Shown: piece by piece, positions 34,532 through 43,431 of the stretch
Position numbering within the stretch: the first letter of the stretch is position 1
Layout of the letters: each line of letters starts with the position of its first letter
DNA from: Glycocaulis sp051859565
Lineage (GTDB): Bacteria > Pseudomonadota > Alphaproteobacteria > Caulobacterales > Maricaulaceae
DNA length: 64,000 bases
Direction: 5' to 3'
Assembly (NCBI RefSeq): GCF_051859565.1
Contig: NZ_JBHYFK010000007.1
Location: 150,479 to 214,478, forward strand
Notes under the pieces: generated by a model
Told to the model about the DNA's origin: nothing
The model's database searches: none
What the model saw: the letters and a program-made list of their open reading frames with translations, nothing else
Position numbers and translations under genes: made by a program

Positions 34532-35506
34532 ATGAATCTTTCCAGTTTTGCTCTCGTACGCTTCCTGCCGGTGGAGACCAATTTCGGCTTCATCCGCATG
34601 CGGGTCGGCGCGTTTGTCCTCTCGCTCTTCATGGTGCTGGGGTCGGTGACGGCCTTCTTCACCATGGGCCTCAATCTCGGCATTGATTTTCGTGGCGGCA
34701 CGGCAATCGAAATCAGCACGCAGGGACCAGCCGACATCGCGCTGATCCGCGAGGTGGTCACGGCTGCGGTCCCCGGCGATGTGCAGGTACAGGGCTTTGG
34801 CACCGAGGAAGACGTCCTTATCCGCGTCGGTGAAATCGATCCTGAAGTCATCAACGCGCTCGAAGGCTTTGACGCTCTTGACGCTGCACAGGCCCAGCAG
34901 GCCGTGCAGCAACTGGTGCGCGCCGCGATGGTCGAGGCGATTCCCGATGTCAGCTTCGAGCGGATGGAGGTCATCAGCCCGCAAGTTTCCGACGAGCTGC
35001 GCGTCGCCGGCGCGACAGCGGTGCTCGTCTCGCTCTTCCTGATGCTGGTCTATATCTGGCTGCGCTTTGAGTGGCAGTACTCGGTAGGCGCGGTGCTGGC
35101 ACTGGCCCATGACGTGATCATCACGATCGGCTTTTTCTCCGTCACCCAGCTGCAGTTCAACCTGCCGACCATCGCGGCCATTCTCACCATTGTCGGTTAT
35201 TCGATGAACGATACCGTGGTCATTTATGACCGCATCCGTGAGATGTTCCGCAAGTATAAATCCCTGCCAACGGCCGAGGTGCTGGACCTTGCCATCAACG
35301 CCACCCTGTCGCGCACCATCCTGACGTCGGGCACCACGCTGGTGGCGCTGATCGCCATGGCGGTCATGGGCGGTCCGGCTCTGGAAGGCTTTGCGATGGC
35401 GCTGATCTGGGGTGTGGCCATCGGCACATATTCCTCGATCTTTGTGGCTGCACCTCTGCTCACTGTGACAGGTGTCCGCCGCGATGCCGGGGACCGCGAG
35501 GACTGA
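34532..35506 (+). CDS. secF: protein translocase subunit SecF
   Basis: 324 residues, six helices. GLNLGIDFRGGTAIEI is the periplasmic signature; TIVGYSMNDTVVIYDRIREM carries the conserved Asp, and TTLVALIAMAVMGG the last helices. The start follows secD by 15 bases with GGGAG. A strong terminator lies 32 bases after the stop, ending the serS-to-secF run. Confidence 0.98.
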   Translation: MNLSSFALVRFLPVETNFGFIRMRVGAFVLSLFMVLGSVTAFFTMGLNLGIDFRGGTAIEISTQGPADIALIREVVTAAVPGDVQVQGFGTEEDVLIRVGEIDPEVINALEGFDALDAAQAQQAVQQLVRAAMVEAIPDVSFERMEVISPQVSDELRVAGATAVLVSLFLMLVYIWLRFEWQYSVGAVLALAHDVIITIGFFSVTQLQFNLPTIAAILTIVGYSMNDTVVIYDRIREMFRKYKSLPTAEVLDLAINATLSRTILTSGTTLVALIAMAVMGGPALEGFAMALIWGVAIGTYSSIFVAAPLLTVTGVRRDAGDRED

Positions 35507-35537
35507 CCGGCCCCGCCAGCAGGCATCTGAACCAAAG

Positions 35538-35567
35538 AAAAACCCCGGCGCTGGCGCCGGGGTTTTT
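35538..35567. terminator. bidirectional Rho-independent terminator
   Basis: AAAAACCCCGGCGC / GCGCCGGGGTTTTT, a perfect 14-bp palindromic stem around TG, with A and T runs at the two ends. Serves secF and the convergent serine hydrolase gene. Confidence 0.93.
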
Positions 35568-35589
35568 GCTTGCAGGCTGTGTGGCAGGC

Positions 35590-36903
35590 TTACTCGGCGA
35601 TTACCGCAGGCATGAGCTGGCGGAATATCGCTCTGGCGCCTTCACGCGGCGTTGTAGCAGAAGGCTGCTCCTGCGCCAGGATCAGCGCCACCACGCCGGT
35701 TTGCGGGCTGACGAAGAAATCGGTGTCGAAATAGCCGCCCCAGCCGAAATCGGCCGGGTAGCCGCTCGCCGATGAGCCCTGTCCCTCATAGACAACGCCC
35801 AGCGAGTAGCCAAAGCCCAGATTGCCGGCATTCATGTTGTCCGGCATGCGGTCTGCACCGACATGAACCCTTGTCATCGCGTTCACACCCTCTTGCGACA
35901 GGATGCGTGTGCCCTCCAGTTCCCCGCCATTGGCAAGCGCCTGCGCGAAGCGGAAATAGTCGTTGGCGGTAGAGAACAGGCCTGCGCCGCCTGCGGCGAC
36001 ATTGGCGCCAAACGCATAATCCAAGCTGGACGGCAGCGGCTGGATCGCCCCGCTCTCATCGTGGGTGTACAGCGTTGCGATGCGGCCATGCAGCGCCTCA
36101 TCCGGAAAGAATGTCGTGCTGTCCATGCCAAGCGGCCGGAAGATGCGCGACTGCATATAGCTTTCTAGATCCTGCCCGGAGACAACTTCCACCACCCGGC
36201 CCAGAATGTCGTTAGACCAGCTATAATACCAGCGCTCTCCGGGCTGGAAATAAAGCGGCAGTCCGGCCAGATGGTCGATGCGCTGCTCCAGCGTCATGTC
36301 GCGGTCTTCATAGACGTTGCGGGTAAGGTAGAGGCGGCCCAGATCCGTCTCGTAATCAAACACATAGCCGATACCGGATGTATGGGTGAGGAGATCTTCA
36401 ATCGTGATCGCGCGGGCGGCCGGCACGGTCGCGATCTCACCGCTTTCATTGGCCATCACCGACACCGCCACGTGTGCATCGGCAAAAGCAGGGATGATGT
36501 CGGCCAGCGGCTGGTCGAGCCGCAGCGCGCCATCCTCGACCAGCTGCATCACCGCGACGGCAGTAACGGGTTTGGTCATGGAGGCAATACGCACCAGCGT
36601 GTCGGCATTCATCGGGCGTTCCGCCTCGATATCGGCGTAGCCGGCCTCGGAGATGTGTTGCACCACACCGTCACGCGCGATGAGCGCCACATAGCCGGAG
36701 CGCGCCTGCGCGGCGGCGAACTGGTTCAGCGTGGCATCCAGCGCGGCCAGACCTTGCCCGTTAAGCTCGCGCGCGGCGGGTATGAACTCGCTCACCGTAT
36801 CGGCACTGGCCTGCGTTTGCGGGCTGCAGGCGGCAAGGCCGAGGGATCCCGCCAGCGCGGAAGCCAGCAGAAGGGTGGTCAGGCGCCAGCGCGCGTCATA
36901 CAT
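35590..36903 (-). CDS. serine hydrolase lipoprotein (beta-lactamase class C / EstB family)
   Basis: 437 residues from the ATG at 36903. A lipoprotein signal ends GLAAC. The penicillin-binding-like SxxK motif is RIASMTKPVTAVA (Ser-Met-Thr-Lys), and the tyrosine motif is WYYSWSNDILG. LLTHTSGIGYVFDYE and FGWGGYFDTDFF are typical of class C-like esterases and D-aminopeptidases. Members hydrolyse esters, peptides or cell-wall fragments; a true beta-lactamase is unlikely without further evidence. Convergent with secF; its start is about 130 bases from the divergent NDUFAF6-like gene. Confidence 0.88.
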   Translation of the reverse strand: MYDARWRLTTLLLASALAGSLGLAACSPQTQASADTVSEFIPAARELNGQGLAALDATLNQFAAAQARSGYVALIARDGVVQHISEAGYADIEAERPMNADTLVRIASMTKPVTAVAVMQLVEDGALRLDQPLADIIPAFADAHVAVSVMANESGEIATVPAARAITIEDLLTHTSGIGYVFDYETDLGRLYLTRNVYEDRDMTLEQRIDHLAGLPLYFQPGERWYYSWSNDILGRVVEVVSGQDLESYMQSRIFRPLGMDSTTFFPDEALHGRIATLYTHDESGAIQPLPSSLDYAFGANVAAGGAGLFSTANDYFRFAQALANGGELEGTRILSQEGVNAMTRVHVGADRMPDNMNAGNLGFGYSLGVVYEGQGSSASGYPADFGWGGYFDTDFFVSPQTGVVALILAQEQPSATTPREGARAIFRQLMPAVIAE

Positions 36904-37030
36904 GTCGGGTCTCCGCAGCAAGGGGGTGGTGTCTGGTGACGCGAAGCTCACCCCGCAGCTGCAGTATTGGCAAGTCAAAACACGCCTCTCTCCTGCGATT
37001 GGCGCCGTATTTTCTGGAAACTGTCACGAT

Positions 37031-37882
37031 ATGAGTGCCGACACCTTCGCTGATACGCTTCGCCGCGAGGATCCCGCCCGGTATCTGGCCAGCCTGTTTG
37101 CGCCTGCGCCGGTTCGCGCCAATCTCTGGGCGCTGTACGCCTTCAATGCAGAGATCGCCCGCATCCCCGCCAGCGTAAGCGAGGCTGTGATCGGCGAAAT
37201 GCGTCTGGCGTGGGCCAGGGAGGCTCTGGCCGACCTGTATGCCCGCCCGCCGCGCGTGCGCCGCCATCCGGTCTATGAGGCGCTGGCCATCCTGCGTGAC
37301 CAGCCAGGTGCCCCGGACGAGGCCCTGCTAGCAGGCCTGGTCGAAGCAAGAAACGCTGATCTGGGTGAGGGCGCGTTTCCCGACGCGGCAGAGCGTGACG
37401 CTTACATTGACCGCACAGCAGGCACGCTGATGCGCGCGGGCGCCCGCCTGTGTGCTCCGGACTGGCAACCTGGCGATGAGGCGGAGCGCGCCCTGACGGC
37501 AGCGGTGCGCCTGTGGGGATATACCGGCCTGCTGCGCGATTTTGCCCGGCTGTGCGCGGCTGGCCGGCCGCCTGTCACGCAAGACGAGCTGGAGGCCAGT
37601 GGCGCCAGTGTGGAAACGCTGCGCCGGGGCTTGCAACCCGAAGCCGCCATAAAGGCCCGTCAAGGGCTGGTGGACCGGGCGCGACGGGCGGCCAGTGAAC
37701 TCAGTGCCGCGCGCCGGGCGCTCCCGGCACCGGTTTTTCCCGCCATCGGCTATGCGGTGCTGGCGCGAGGCCATCTCGCCGCTGCCCGCCGGCCGGCAGA
37801 CCCATACAACTACGCCCCCGCGGATAATCCGCTGGGGGCGCAGCTTGCCCTGCTGTGGGCTTCGGTTACAGGCCGGGTCTAG
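37031..37882 (+). CDS. squalene/phytoene synthase family protein, NDUFAF6-like
   Basis: 283 residues. It has the all-alpha fold signatures of the family (LFAPAPVRANLWALYAFNAEIARI, IGEMRLAWAREALAD), but the Asp-rich DxxxD motifs needed for prenyl diphosphate chemistry are not visible. That matches the NDUFAF6 branch, a complex I assembly factor in mitochondria with alphaproteobacterial homologues. A non-catalytic or assembly role is inferred. The frame is open upstream, but the ATG at 37031 begins the homologous part. Its stop overlaps the end of the convergent S9 peptidase gene by four bases. Confidence 0.82.
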   Translation: MSADTFADTLRREDPARYLASLFAPAPVRANLWALYAFNAEIARIPASVSEAVIGEMRLAWAREALADLYARPPRVRRHPVYEALAILRDQPGAPDEALLAGLVEARNADLGEGAFPDAAERDAYIDRTAGTLMRAGARLCAPDWQPGDEAERALTAAVRLWGYTGLLRDFARLCAAGRPPVTQDELEASGASVETLRRGLQPEAAIKARQGLVDRARRAASELSAARRALPAPVFPAIGYAVLARGHLAAARRPADPYNYAPADNPLGAQLALLWASVTGRV

Positions 37883-39834
37883 CGCTGTGCGTCATTGCCG
37901 ATATGAGCGTCCAGGAACCGAACGGTTTCAACTAGCGTGCTCATCCGCCCGCCATAAGTTGAAAGCCAGTGGTCTTCGCCATCTACAACAATCAGTTCCA
38001 CCGGCTTGCCTGCCTGACGCATGGCCCGTTCCATGATCTCGGACTGGCGGAGGGGGACAACCGTATCGTCGCGACCGTGGATAAGCAGCAGGCCTGCGGT
38101 TACGCGGTCAGCAAACAGGGCGGGCGAGTTTTCTCGCATCCGGCCGCGGCCCTCATCGTTCGCCATGGCCTGCATCCAGTAGCGGGCCACCGGATTGTTT
38201 GGATCGCGTCGTCCGCCGGCGAATGTGTACATTTCTGACAGGTCGGACACGGGAGCGATAGCTACGCCGCACTGGTAGAGATCAGGAGTGAATGTCAGGC
38301 CGGCAAGCGTCGCGTATCCACCATAGGATGCGCCCACGATGCATACGCGATCAGGATCCGCCAGGCCTTCTTCAATGAGAGCTCGAACGCCATCAGTCAG
38401 ATCGTGCTGCATGATGCCATTGCCCCACTCACCGTCGCCAGCGCGCTCCCACGCGCGGCCATAGCCGGTCGATCCACGAAAGTCGGGCTGAAGGACCAGA
38501 TAGCCCTGTGACGATATGCCGTGAGCCAGCCAGTCAAATCCGCTGGTTTCATGCGAGGCCGGTCCGCCATGCGGCAATATTACCAGCGGCATCGGGCCAT
38601 CACCGGCAGGGCGGGTCAGGAATGCCGGAATGTCGGCTCCATCTCTTGCGGTGTAGTTGTAGCGTTGACGAGCTGGCAGCTCGACCCCGCGCAGCGCAGG
38701 GTAGCCTGTGGCCAGAAAGTTGAGGGACATGGTTTCGGGGTAAAACAAATAATAATCTGGTGCGGCGGCACTGTCATTTGTCCCTACCAGTATGACCGAA
38801 CGGTCGCGCGACCAGCTGAAAATGCCGACTTCATCGTCCGGCAGAGCTTCAGCGATCATGTTTTCATATCGCTCCAGCTCCTCGTCGAACCAGTGTGCAG
38901 AGTTCTCATCACGCGTGAAATACGCAGAGACGATGCGGTTGGTGTAGGGGTCAACCAAAGCGCCTCCAACTTCTGACCGGGGGTCAGAAAGCACGGGGTC
39001 GCTGAACTCGCCTGTTTCGAGGTCCATCCACGCCAGGCGGCGGGTATTGCCAGGAACCAGTACGGCCGCTCTGTTACCTTCCGGTGCCATGCCGATGGGG
39101 ATGACCATTTCCGTTCTTGATGAAGACCGCCACACCTCGCGCCACCGATTGCCCTGGCGAAGCTCAATCCACTGGTTGCGCCCAAGCCGGTTGACCGAGA
39201 CACGCACAGCAGGCTCTCCGCCGTCGTCAAACAGCCAGCCGCGCGTTTCGCCGCTCCCGCGCTCCACCATGCGCGCTTCTCCCGTAACGGCATTCACGGC
39301 AAAAAGGTAAAGCGGAATATCACTGAACCGCATATTGCGTCCCAGGACGCCATAGGCAGCGGTGTAGATTTCACCTGCTTCCCAGTCTACGGCGAGCACC
39401 GAGGACAGAGACGAGTTCACACCCACCCGGCTCTCGCCGACAAGAAGCTGCGATACAGGCGCGTTTGGCACATCGGTGCGGACAAGAAAGGCCGCGCCAA
39501 ACTCGTAGGCATTGCTGCGACGGGAGCCGAAATCGTTGGTCTGGGTTACATTGATCAGCAGGACGTTGTCGGCAACCCAGCGCACGGAACGCGCTTTTTG
39601 CTGGCCAACGCTTATCCATCGCGTATCGCCGCCAGTAAGAGAAGCAATGCCTACAACGATCAGGTCTTCTTCAGCGCGCAGGAACGCCACTTCAGTGCCA
39701 TCGGGTGATAGGCTAGGGCTTGAGAATGCCGGCAGCCGGGCGAAATGTGACACATCCAGCGTTTGAGCAGTGGCGTGTCCCAGCGTTGCCAGACCGATGA
39801 GGCTGGCACATAGAGCGGTGAAAATTCTAATCAT
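37879..39834 (-). CDS. S9 family peptidase (prolyl oligopeptidase-type), exported
   Basis: 651 residues from the ATG at 39834. A signal peptide ends HATAQT. The N-terminal half is a beta-propeller (FSSPSLSPDGTEVAFLRAEE, FSWSRDRSVILVGTND). The C-terminal alpha/beta hydrolase domain contains LPHGGPASHETSGFDW, the nucleophile in IVGASYGGYATLAGL, Asp in LLIHGRDDTVVPLRQS and His in DGEDHWLS. Secreted dipeptidyl/oligopeptidases of this type help use proteinaceous nutrients. Gene body looks slightly less GC-rich than its neighbours. Upstream gap of 81 bases to trmFO. Confidence 0.93.
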   Translation of the reverse strand: MIRIFTALCASLIGLATLGHATAQTLDVSHFARLPAFSSPSLSPDGTEVAFLRAEEDLIVVGIASLTGGDTRWISVGQQKARSVRWVADNVLLINVTQTNDFGSRRSNAYEFGAAFLVRTDVPNAPVSQLLVGESRVGVNSSLSSVLAVDWEAGEIYTAAYGVLGRNMRFSDIPLYLFAVNAVTGEARMVERGSGETRGWLFDDGGEPAVRVSVNRLGRNQWIELRQGNRWREVWRSSSRTEMVIPIGMAPEGNRAAVLVPGNTRRLAWMDLETGEFSDPVLSDPRSEVGGALVDPYTNRIVSAYFTRDENSAHWFDEELERYENMIAEALPDDEVGIFSWSRDRSVILVGTNDSAAAPDYYLFYPETMSLNFLATGYPALRGVELPARQRYNYTARDGADIPAFLTRPAGDGPMPLVILPHGGPASHETSGFDWLAHGISSQGYLVLQPDFRGSTGYGRAWERAGDGEWGNGIMQHDLTDGVRALIEEGLADPDRVCIVGASYGGYATLAGLTFTPDLYQCGVAIAPVSDLSEMYTFAGGRRDPNNPVARYWMQAMANDEGRGRMRENSPALFADRVTAGLLLIHGRDDTVVPLRQSEIMERAMRQAGKPVELIVVDGEDHWLSTYGGRMSTLVETVRFLDAHIGNDAQR

Positions 39835-39915
39835 TACAGTCCCCTCGAAATCCTGAGGGCAAGCATAGTGCCGCCGATTACGAAATTGCAATGATTCACC
39901 GCGCTCGCGGCGCAA

Positions 39916-41319
39916 TTACTCAGCTGCGTGTTTCGTCAGTCCCAGCCAGGCATCGCAATCGGCAAGGGCGCGCGCGCTCATTACCCGCTTCTTGGCTTGC
40001 GCCTTGGCAGCGCCGCGCAGGCGCTCGCCGTTCGGCCCCTTGGACGGCCCCTGCATATCCGGGAATAGGCCGAAATTGACATTCATCGGCTGGAACGCGC
40101 CCTTGCGGCCCGGCACATGGCCGGTGGTGATGTGCATCAGCAGCGCGCCCAGTGCCGTGGTCGGCGGGGGCGGCGTCACGGGCCGGCCCAGACGCTCAGC
40201 GGCGGCAAACCGGCCCGCGAGCAGCCCCATGGCCGCGCTTTCCACATAGCCTTCAACGCCGGTGATCTGGCCAGCAAAACGTAAAGAGGGCCGGGCTTTC
40301 ATCCGCATCACCGGGTCCAGCAGCTTTGGCGAGTTGAGGAAGGTATTCCTGTGAATGCCGCCCAGCCTTGCGAACTGTGCGTTCTCCAGCCCCGGTATCA
40401 TCCGGAAAATGTCGGTCTGCGCGCCGTATTTCAGCTTGGTCTGGAAGCCGACCATATTGAACAGCGTGCCGTGGGCATTGTCCTGACGCAGCTGGACGAC
40501 GGCATAGGGCTTCTCGTCGGGTTTATGCGCATTGGTGAGGCCGCGCGGCTTCATCGGCCCGTGGCGCAGTGTTTCGATGCCCCGCTCGGCCATCACTTCG
40601 ATGGGCAGGCAGGCTTCGAAATAGGGCGTGTCCTTCTCCCAGTCGCGGAACACTGTCTTGTCACCGGCCAGCAGCGCCTCGACGAAGGCGTGATACTGCT
40701 CGCGGTCCATAGGGCAGTTGATATAGGCGGCGCGGTCTTCCTCCGTCTCGCCCTTGTCATAGCGTGACTGCTTCCACGCCACGCCCATATCGATGCTGTC
40801 GGCAAAGATGATTGGCGCGATGGCGTCAAAGAAGGCGAGCTCGCCTTCACCCGTCAGCCCATGCACCGCCTCGGCCAGTGCAGGCGAGGTGAGGGGGCCG
40901 GTCGCCACGATCACATTGTCCCAGTCTTCAGGCGGGAGCCCGGCGATTTCCTCACGGCGTATCTCGATATTGGGGTGGGCTTCCAGCTTCGCGGTCACCG
41001 CGCGGGAAAAGGCTTCCCGGTCCACGGCCAGCGCGCCGCCTGCAGGCACCTGGTTCACATCGCCCATCGCCATGATGAGCGAGTTCGCCCGGCGCATCTC
41101 TTCATGCAGCAGGCCGACCGCATTGGTCTCATGATCGTCCGAGCGGAAGGAGTTGGAGCAGACCAGCTCAGCAAGGCCATCTGTCTGGTGGGCCTCGGTA
41201 CGGCGTACCGGGCGCATTTCGTGCAACGTAACGCGCGCGCCAGCCTCTGCCGCCTGCCAGGCCGCTTCCGAACCGGCCATGCCGCCGCCAATGATGTGTA
41301 TGGGTAAGGTCTGTGTCAT
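39916..41319 (-). CDS. trmFO: methylenetetrahydrofolate--tRNA-(uracil-5-)-methyltransferase
   Basis: 467 residues from the ATG at 41319; a much longer open frame upstream is antisense to the next gene and is not coding. FAD-binding IIGGGMAGSEAAWQAAE, the catalytic cysteine in LAELVCSNSFRSD and a second in YINCPMDREQYHAF, then RLGGIHRNTFLNSPKLL and the folate/FAD end GVEGYVESAAMGLLAG are all canonical. Makes m5U54 in tRNA with folate instead of SAM; the usual alphaproteobacterial solution in place of trmA. Confidence 0.98.
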   Translation of the reverse strand: MTQTLPIHIIGGGMAGSEAAWQAAEAGARVTLHEMRPVRRTEAHQTDGLAELVCSNSFRSDDHETNAVGLLHEEMRRANSLIMAMGDVNQVPAGGALAVDREAFSRAVTAKLEAHPNIEIRREEIAGLPPEDWDNVIVATGPLTSPALAEAVHGLTGEGELAFFDAIAPIIFADSIDMGVAWKQSRYDKGETEEDRAAYINCPMDREQYHAFVEALLAGDKTVFRDWEKDTPYFEACLPIEVMAERGIETLRHGPMKPRGLTNAHKPDEKPYAVVQLRQDNAHGTLFNMVGFQTKLKYGAQTDIFRMIPGLENAQFARLGGIHRNTFLNSPKLLDPVMRMKARPSLRFAGQITGVEGYVESAAMGLLAGRFAAAERLGRPVTPPPPTTALGALLMHITTGHVPGRKGAFQPMNVNFGLFPDMQGPSKGPNGERLRGAAKAQAKKRVMSARALADCDAWLGLTKHAAE

Positions 41320-41405
41320 GGCGCGGATATAGCGCCGCAACGGCGCAGGCTCAAACCGGCAGGGCAGGCGGCCCAGGATAATTCCCGCCGGGCGCAAATT
41401 TCGTG

Positions 41406-41434
41406 TTGACCATCCGCGGTTTGCATCCAAGGAT
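41406..41434 (+). promoter_or_regulatory. weak candidate promoter for the TonB-C cluster
   Basis: TTGACC (41406-41411) is a good -35; 17 bases later AAGGAT (41429-41434) is a poor -10. Lies 36 bases before the first TonB-C gene. Confidence 0.28.
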
Positions 41435-41469
41435 TGCGTCAGGGGAAGGCGGGCTGAACGGGGGCAGCA

Positions 41470-42591
41470 ATGCAGAAACTTATTATCGCGGCGCTGGCCG
41501 CTATTGGCCTGAGCGCGGCTGTCCACGCCATTCCGCCATCGGTGATGGAGCCGTACCGCGCCTATATGGCCGCGATCGAGGGTGATGATCTGGCAAGCGC
41601 CACCACTCACGCCGAAGCGGCGTATCAGGCAGGCGTGGCCGCGCAGATCGACGCCGACACGCTGGCTGCACTGGCCGAAAACAGGGCGCAGATTTACACC
41701 GATACTGGCGATCATCGCCGCGCCGCCGCCGCGTGGAATGACTTGACCGGGGTGCTTGAGCGTGCGGGGGCGGACGTCAATGCACGGGCAAGAGTCCATG
41801 TGTTAGCCGCGTCACAGCAACTTGCAGCCGGGGAGCGTAGAAATGCGTTGAACCGTGCCGGCCAGGCACTTGAACTTTTCCCGGAGGGTTCGGCGTCCAG
41901 TATCGTGTTCGAAGCGCTCCTTATCCAGGCCACAGCCGAGTGGCAAAGCCAGCGGGTGCGCAGTGCCGGGCCGCCGGCCGTGCGCGCGCTGGACGTTTTT
42001 GGCGCGATAGAAGCTCAGCCAACAGCCAGCCTTATTCAGCTCTCGGTATTCGCCGGATCGTACTACGCACTGGTCCGCGAGCCGTCAGAGTCAGCCTTTT
42101 ACCTCAGTCTCGCGGCGGATTATGCCGAGCTCTTTCTGGGGCGTGGCGACCGCTATGCGATTGAACTGGGAATTTGGGCAAATTATGTGCGCCGCACCCT
42201 TGATGACGCCCAGCGCGAGGCCTTGTTCAACCGCCAGGTGCAAAGCCCATTATATCTCGCAGATATAGCGCGCCCAGCGCAAAACGAAGAGGAGCCGGAG
42301 CCACGTCCGGCTGGCTGGGTGGACGCCTCGCCGTCAAACCGTATCCCGCCAACGTACCCATCAGCAATGCTCCATGCGGGTCTGGAAGGTGTCGCGGTTG
42401 TGCAGTTTTCTGTCCTGGAGAACGGACGGACCGGGAATATCAACGTTCTGTTTTCCGTCCCGCATCAGGAGTTCGGCCGTGCGGCGCGTCGTGCTGTCCA
42501 GCAATGGCGGTACACCCCGGCGACGGTAGACGGTGTTCCGGTTGTCCGTGACGGCGTACATACTCAGTTCGAGTTTAACCTGAGGGATTAG
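41470..42591 (+). CDS. TonB C-terminal domain protein with helical repeats, copy 1
   Basis: 373 residues. The signal peptide ends SAAVHA. The mature part is alpha-helical, TPR-like (about 25-260), beginning with a block shared with copy 2 (IPPSVMEPYRAYMAAIE). The C-terminal TonB domain is clear: PPTYPSAMLHAGLEGVAVVQFSV and a closing RRAVQQWRYTPATVDGVPV. There is no N-terminal membrane anchor and no Pro-rich spanning region, so it is not a classic energy transducer; more likely periplasmic and interacting with a receptor or envelope protein. Residues 20-76 correspond to 157 of 171 identical bases in copy 2. Confidence 0.82.
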   Translation: MQKLIIAALAAIGLSAAVHAIPPSVMEPYRAYMAAIEGDDLASATTHAEAAYQAGVAAQIDADTLAALAENRAQIYTDTGDHRRAAAAWNDLTGVLERAGADVNARARVHVLAASQQLAAGERRNALNRAGQALELFPEGSASSIVFEALLIQATAEWQSQRVRSAGPPAVRALDVFGAIEAQPTASLIQLSVFAGSYYALVREPSESAFYLSLAADYAELFLGRGDRYAIELGIWANYVRRTLDDAQREALFNRQVQSPLYLADIARPAQNEEEPEPRPAGWVDASPSNRIPPTYPSAMLHAGLEGVAVVQFSVLENGRTGNINVLFSVPHQEFGRAARRAVQQWRYTPATVDGVPVVRDGVHTQFEFNLRD

Positions 42592-42595
42592 GGCA

Positions 42596-43357
42596 ATGAT
42601 CCCGATAGTGGTGGCAGCCTTGTGGTTGCAGGTCAGCTCCGAATGTGCGCGTGTCAATCCCGGGTCAGCCTGCGTCGAAGCAATCATTGAGGCATGGAAT
42701 TCAGGCGATGCCGTTACTGCTGGCCACATGGCCGGCGACTATTTGCTCTCAACAGTTGAATCCAAGGGGCAGCTGGCACCGGAAGGGGCTGGTCTGGCCT
42801 TTATTGCCGCTATCGGCGCGGAGATGGAGCGGAACAGTGACGCAGCGTACTGGTTCTGGGTGGCACGTCAGCATGAGGATGTTTGCGGGCCACTGCCCGA
42901 TGAATTGCGCCGGGTCGTAGACGAACAACATTACCCTATTGGCTCAAGACGTGGGGGCGACCGGCGGGTGCTTGCAAGTGCATTTTACGAGGCCGGCCAG
43001 CACCCCTGCGGCGTATCGTTAGCGCCAATGCCTGATATTGCCGCCCCGGCGGCAACGGCGGCAACCGCATCAGCGCCCGCACTGATCGTTTTTGGGGATG
43101 GCAGCTCTCAGCGAGCGGGCTTGCCGCCCGCTACCAATTTGCCGCGCAATGCGCCTGTTCAGATTATCTACGAATACCCGCAAGGCGTGACCCTCTCTGA
43201 ACCAGGACTCGACGAGATCAACAGATTCAGCCGGTTTCGTGCGGCGGTGCGGGGCACAAGTGTCGTCCTTAATCCCTGCACTTCCGTTTACGGCGTCAGG
43301 ACGAGGCGGCCTGTAGAACTCTGCCGGGCTGATCAGCCAGCCTCCGGCGCCGATTGA
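42596..43357 (+). CDS. exported hypothetical protein between the TonB-C paralogues
   Basis: 253 residues. I do not recognise the family. A short hydrophobic N-terminus (MIPIVVAALWLQVSS) may be a signal. The first half is helical with cysteines (SECARVNPGSACVEAI, CGPLPDELRRVVDEQ), the middle is Ala/Pro-rich (PAATAATASAPA), and the C-terminal half has a compact beta-like segment (ALIVFGDGSSQ, VQIIYEYPQGVTLS) with two more Cys. No TonB-C domain. It begins four bases after copy 1 and ends 74 bases before copy 2, so it probably acts with them. Confidence 0.7.
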   Translation: MIPIVVAALWLQVSSECARVNPGSACVEAIIEAWNSGDAVTAGHMAGDYLLSTVESKGQLAPEGAGLAFIAAIGAEMERNSDAAYWFWVARQHEDVCGPLPDELRRVVDEQHYPIGSRRGGDRRVLASAFYEAGQHPCGVSLAPMPDIAAPAATAATASAPALIVFGDGSSQRAGLPPATNLPRNAPVQIIYEYPQGVTLSEPGLDEINRFSRFRAAVRGTSVVLNPCTSVYGVRTRRPVELCRADQPASGAD

Positions 43358-43431
43358 TATGAAAGAAGGCTGGCGGCGATCCATTTTGGCGTAACCAGCT
43401 TCAAACCTGGCGGAATAGGGGGGTGATTGAA

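Noticed and set aside
35590..36903. True class C beta-lactamase
   Set aside because: The SxxK and Tyr motifs fit many serine esterases and peptidases of this fold, and it is a lipoprotein without linked ampR; resistance is not supported.
41320..41799. 160-codon upstream extension of trmFO
   Set aside because: The conserved FAD-binding N-terminus begins at 41319, and the extension is antisense to the first TonB-C gene.
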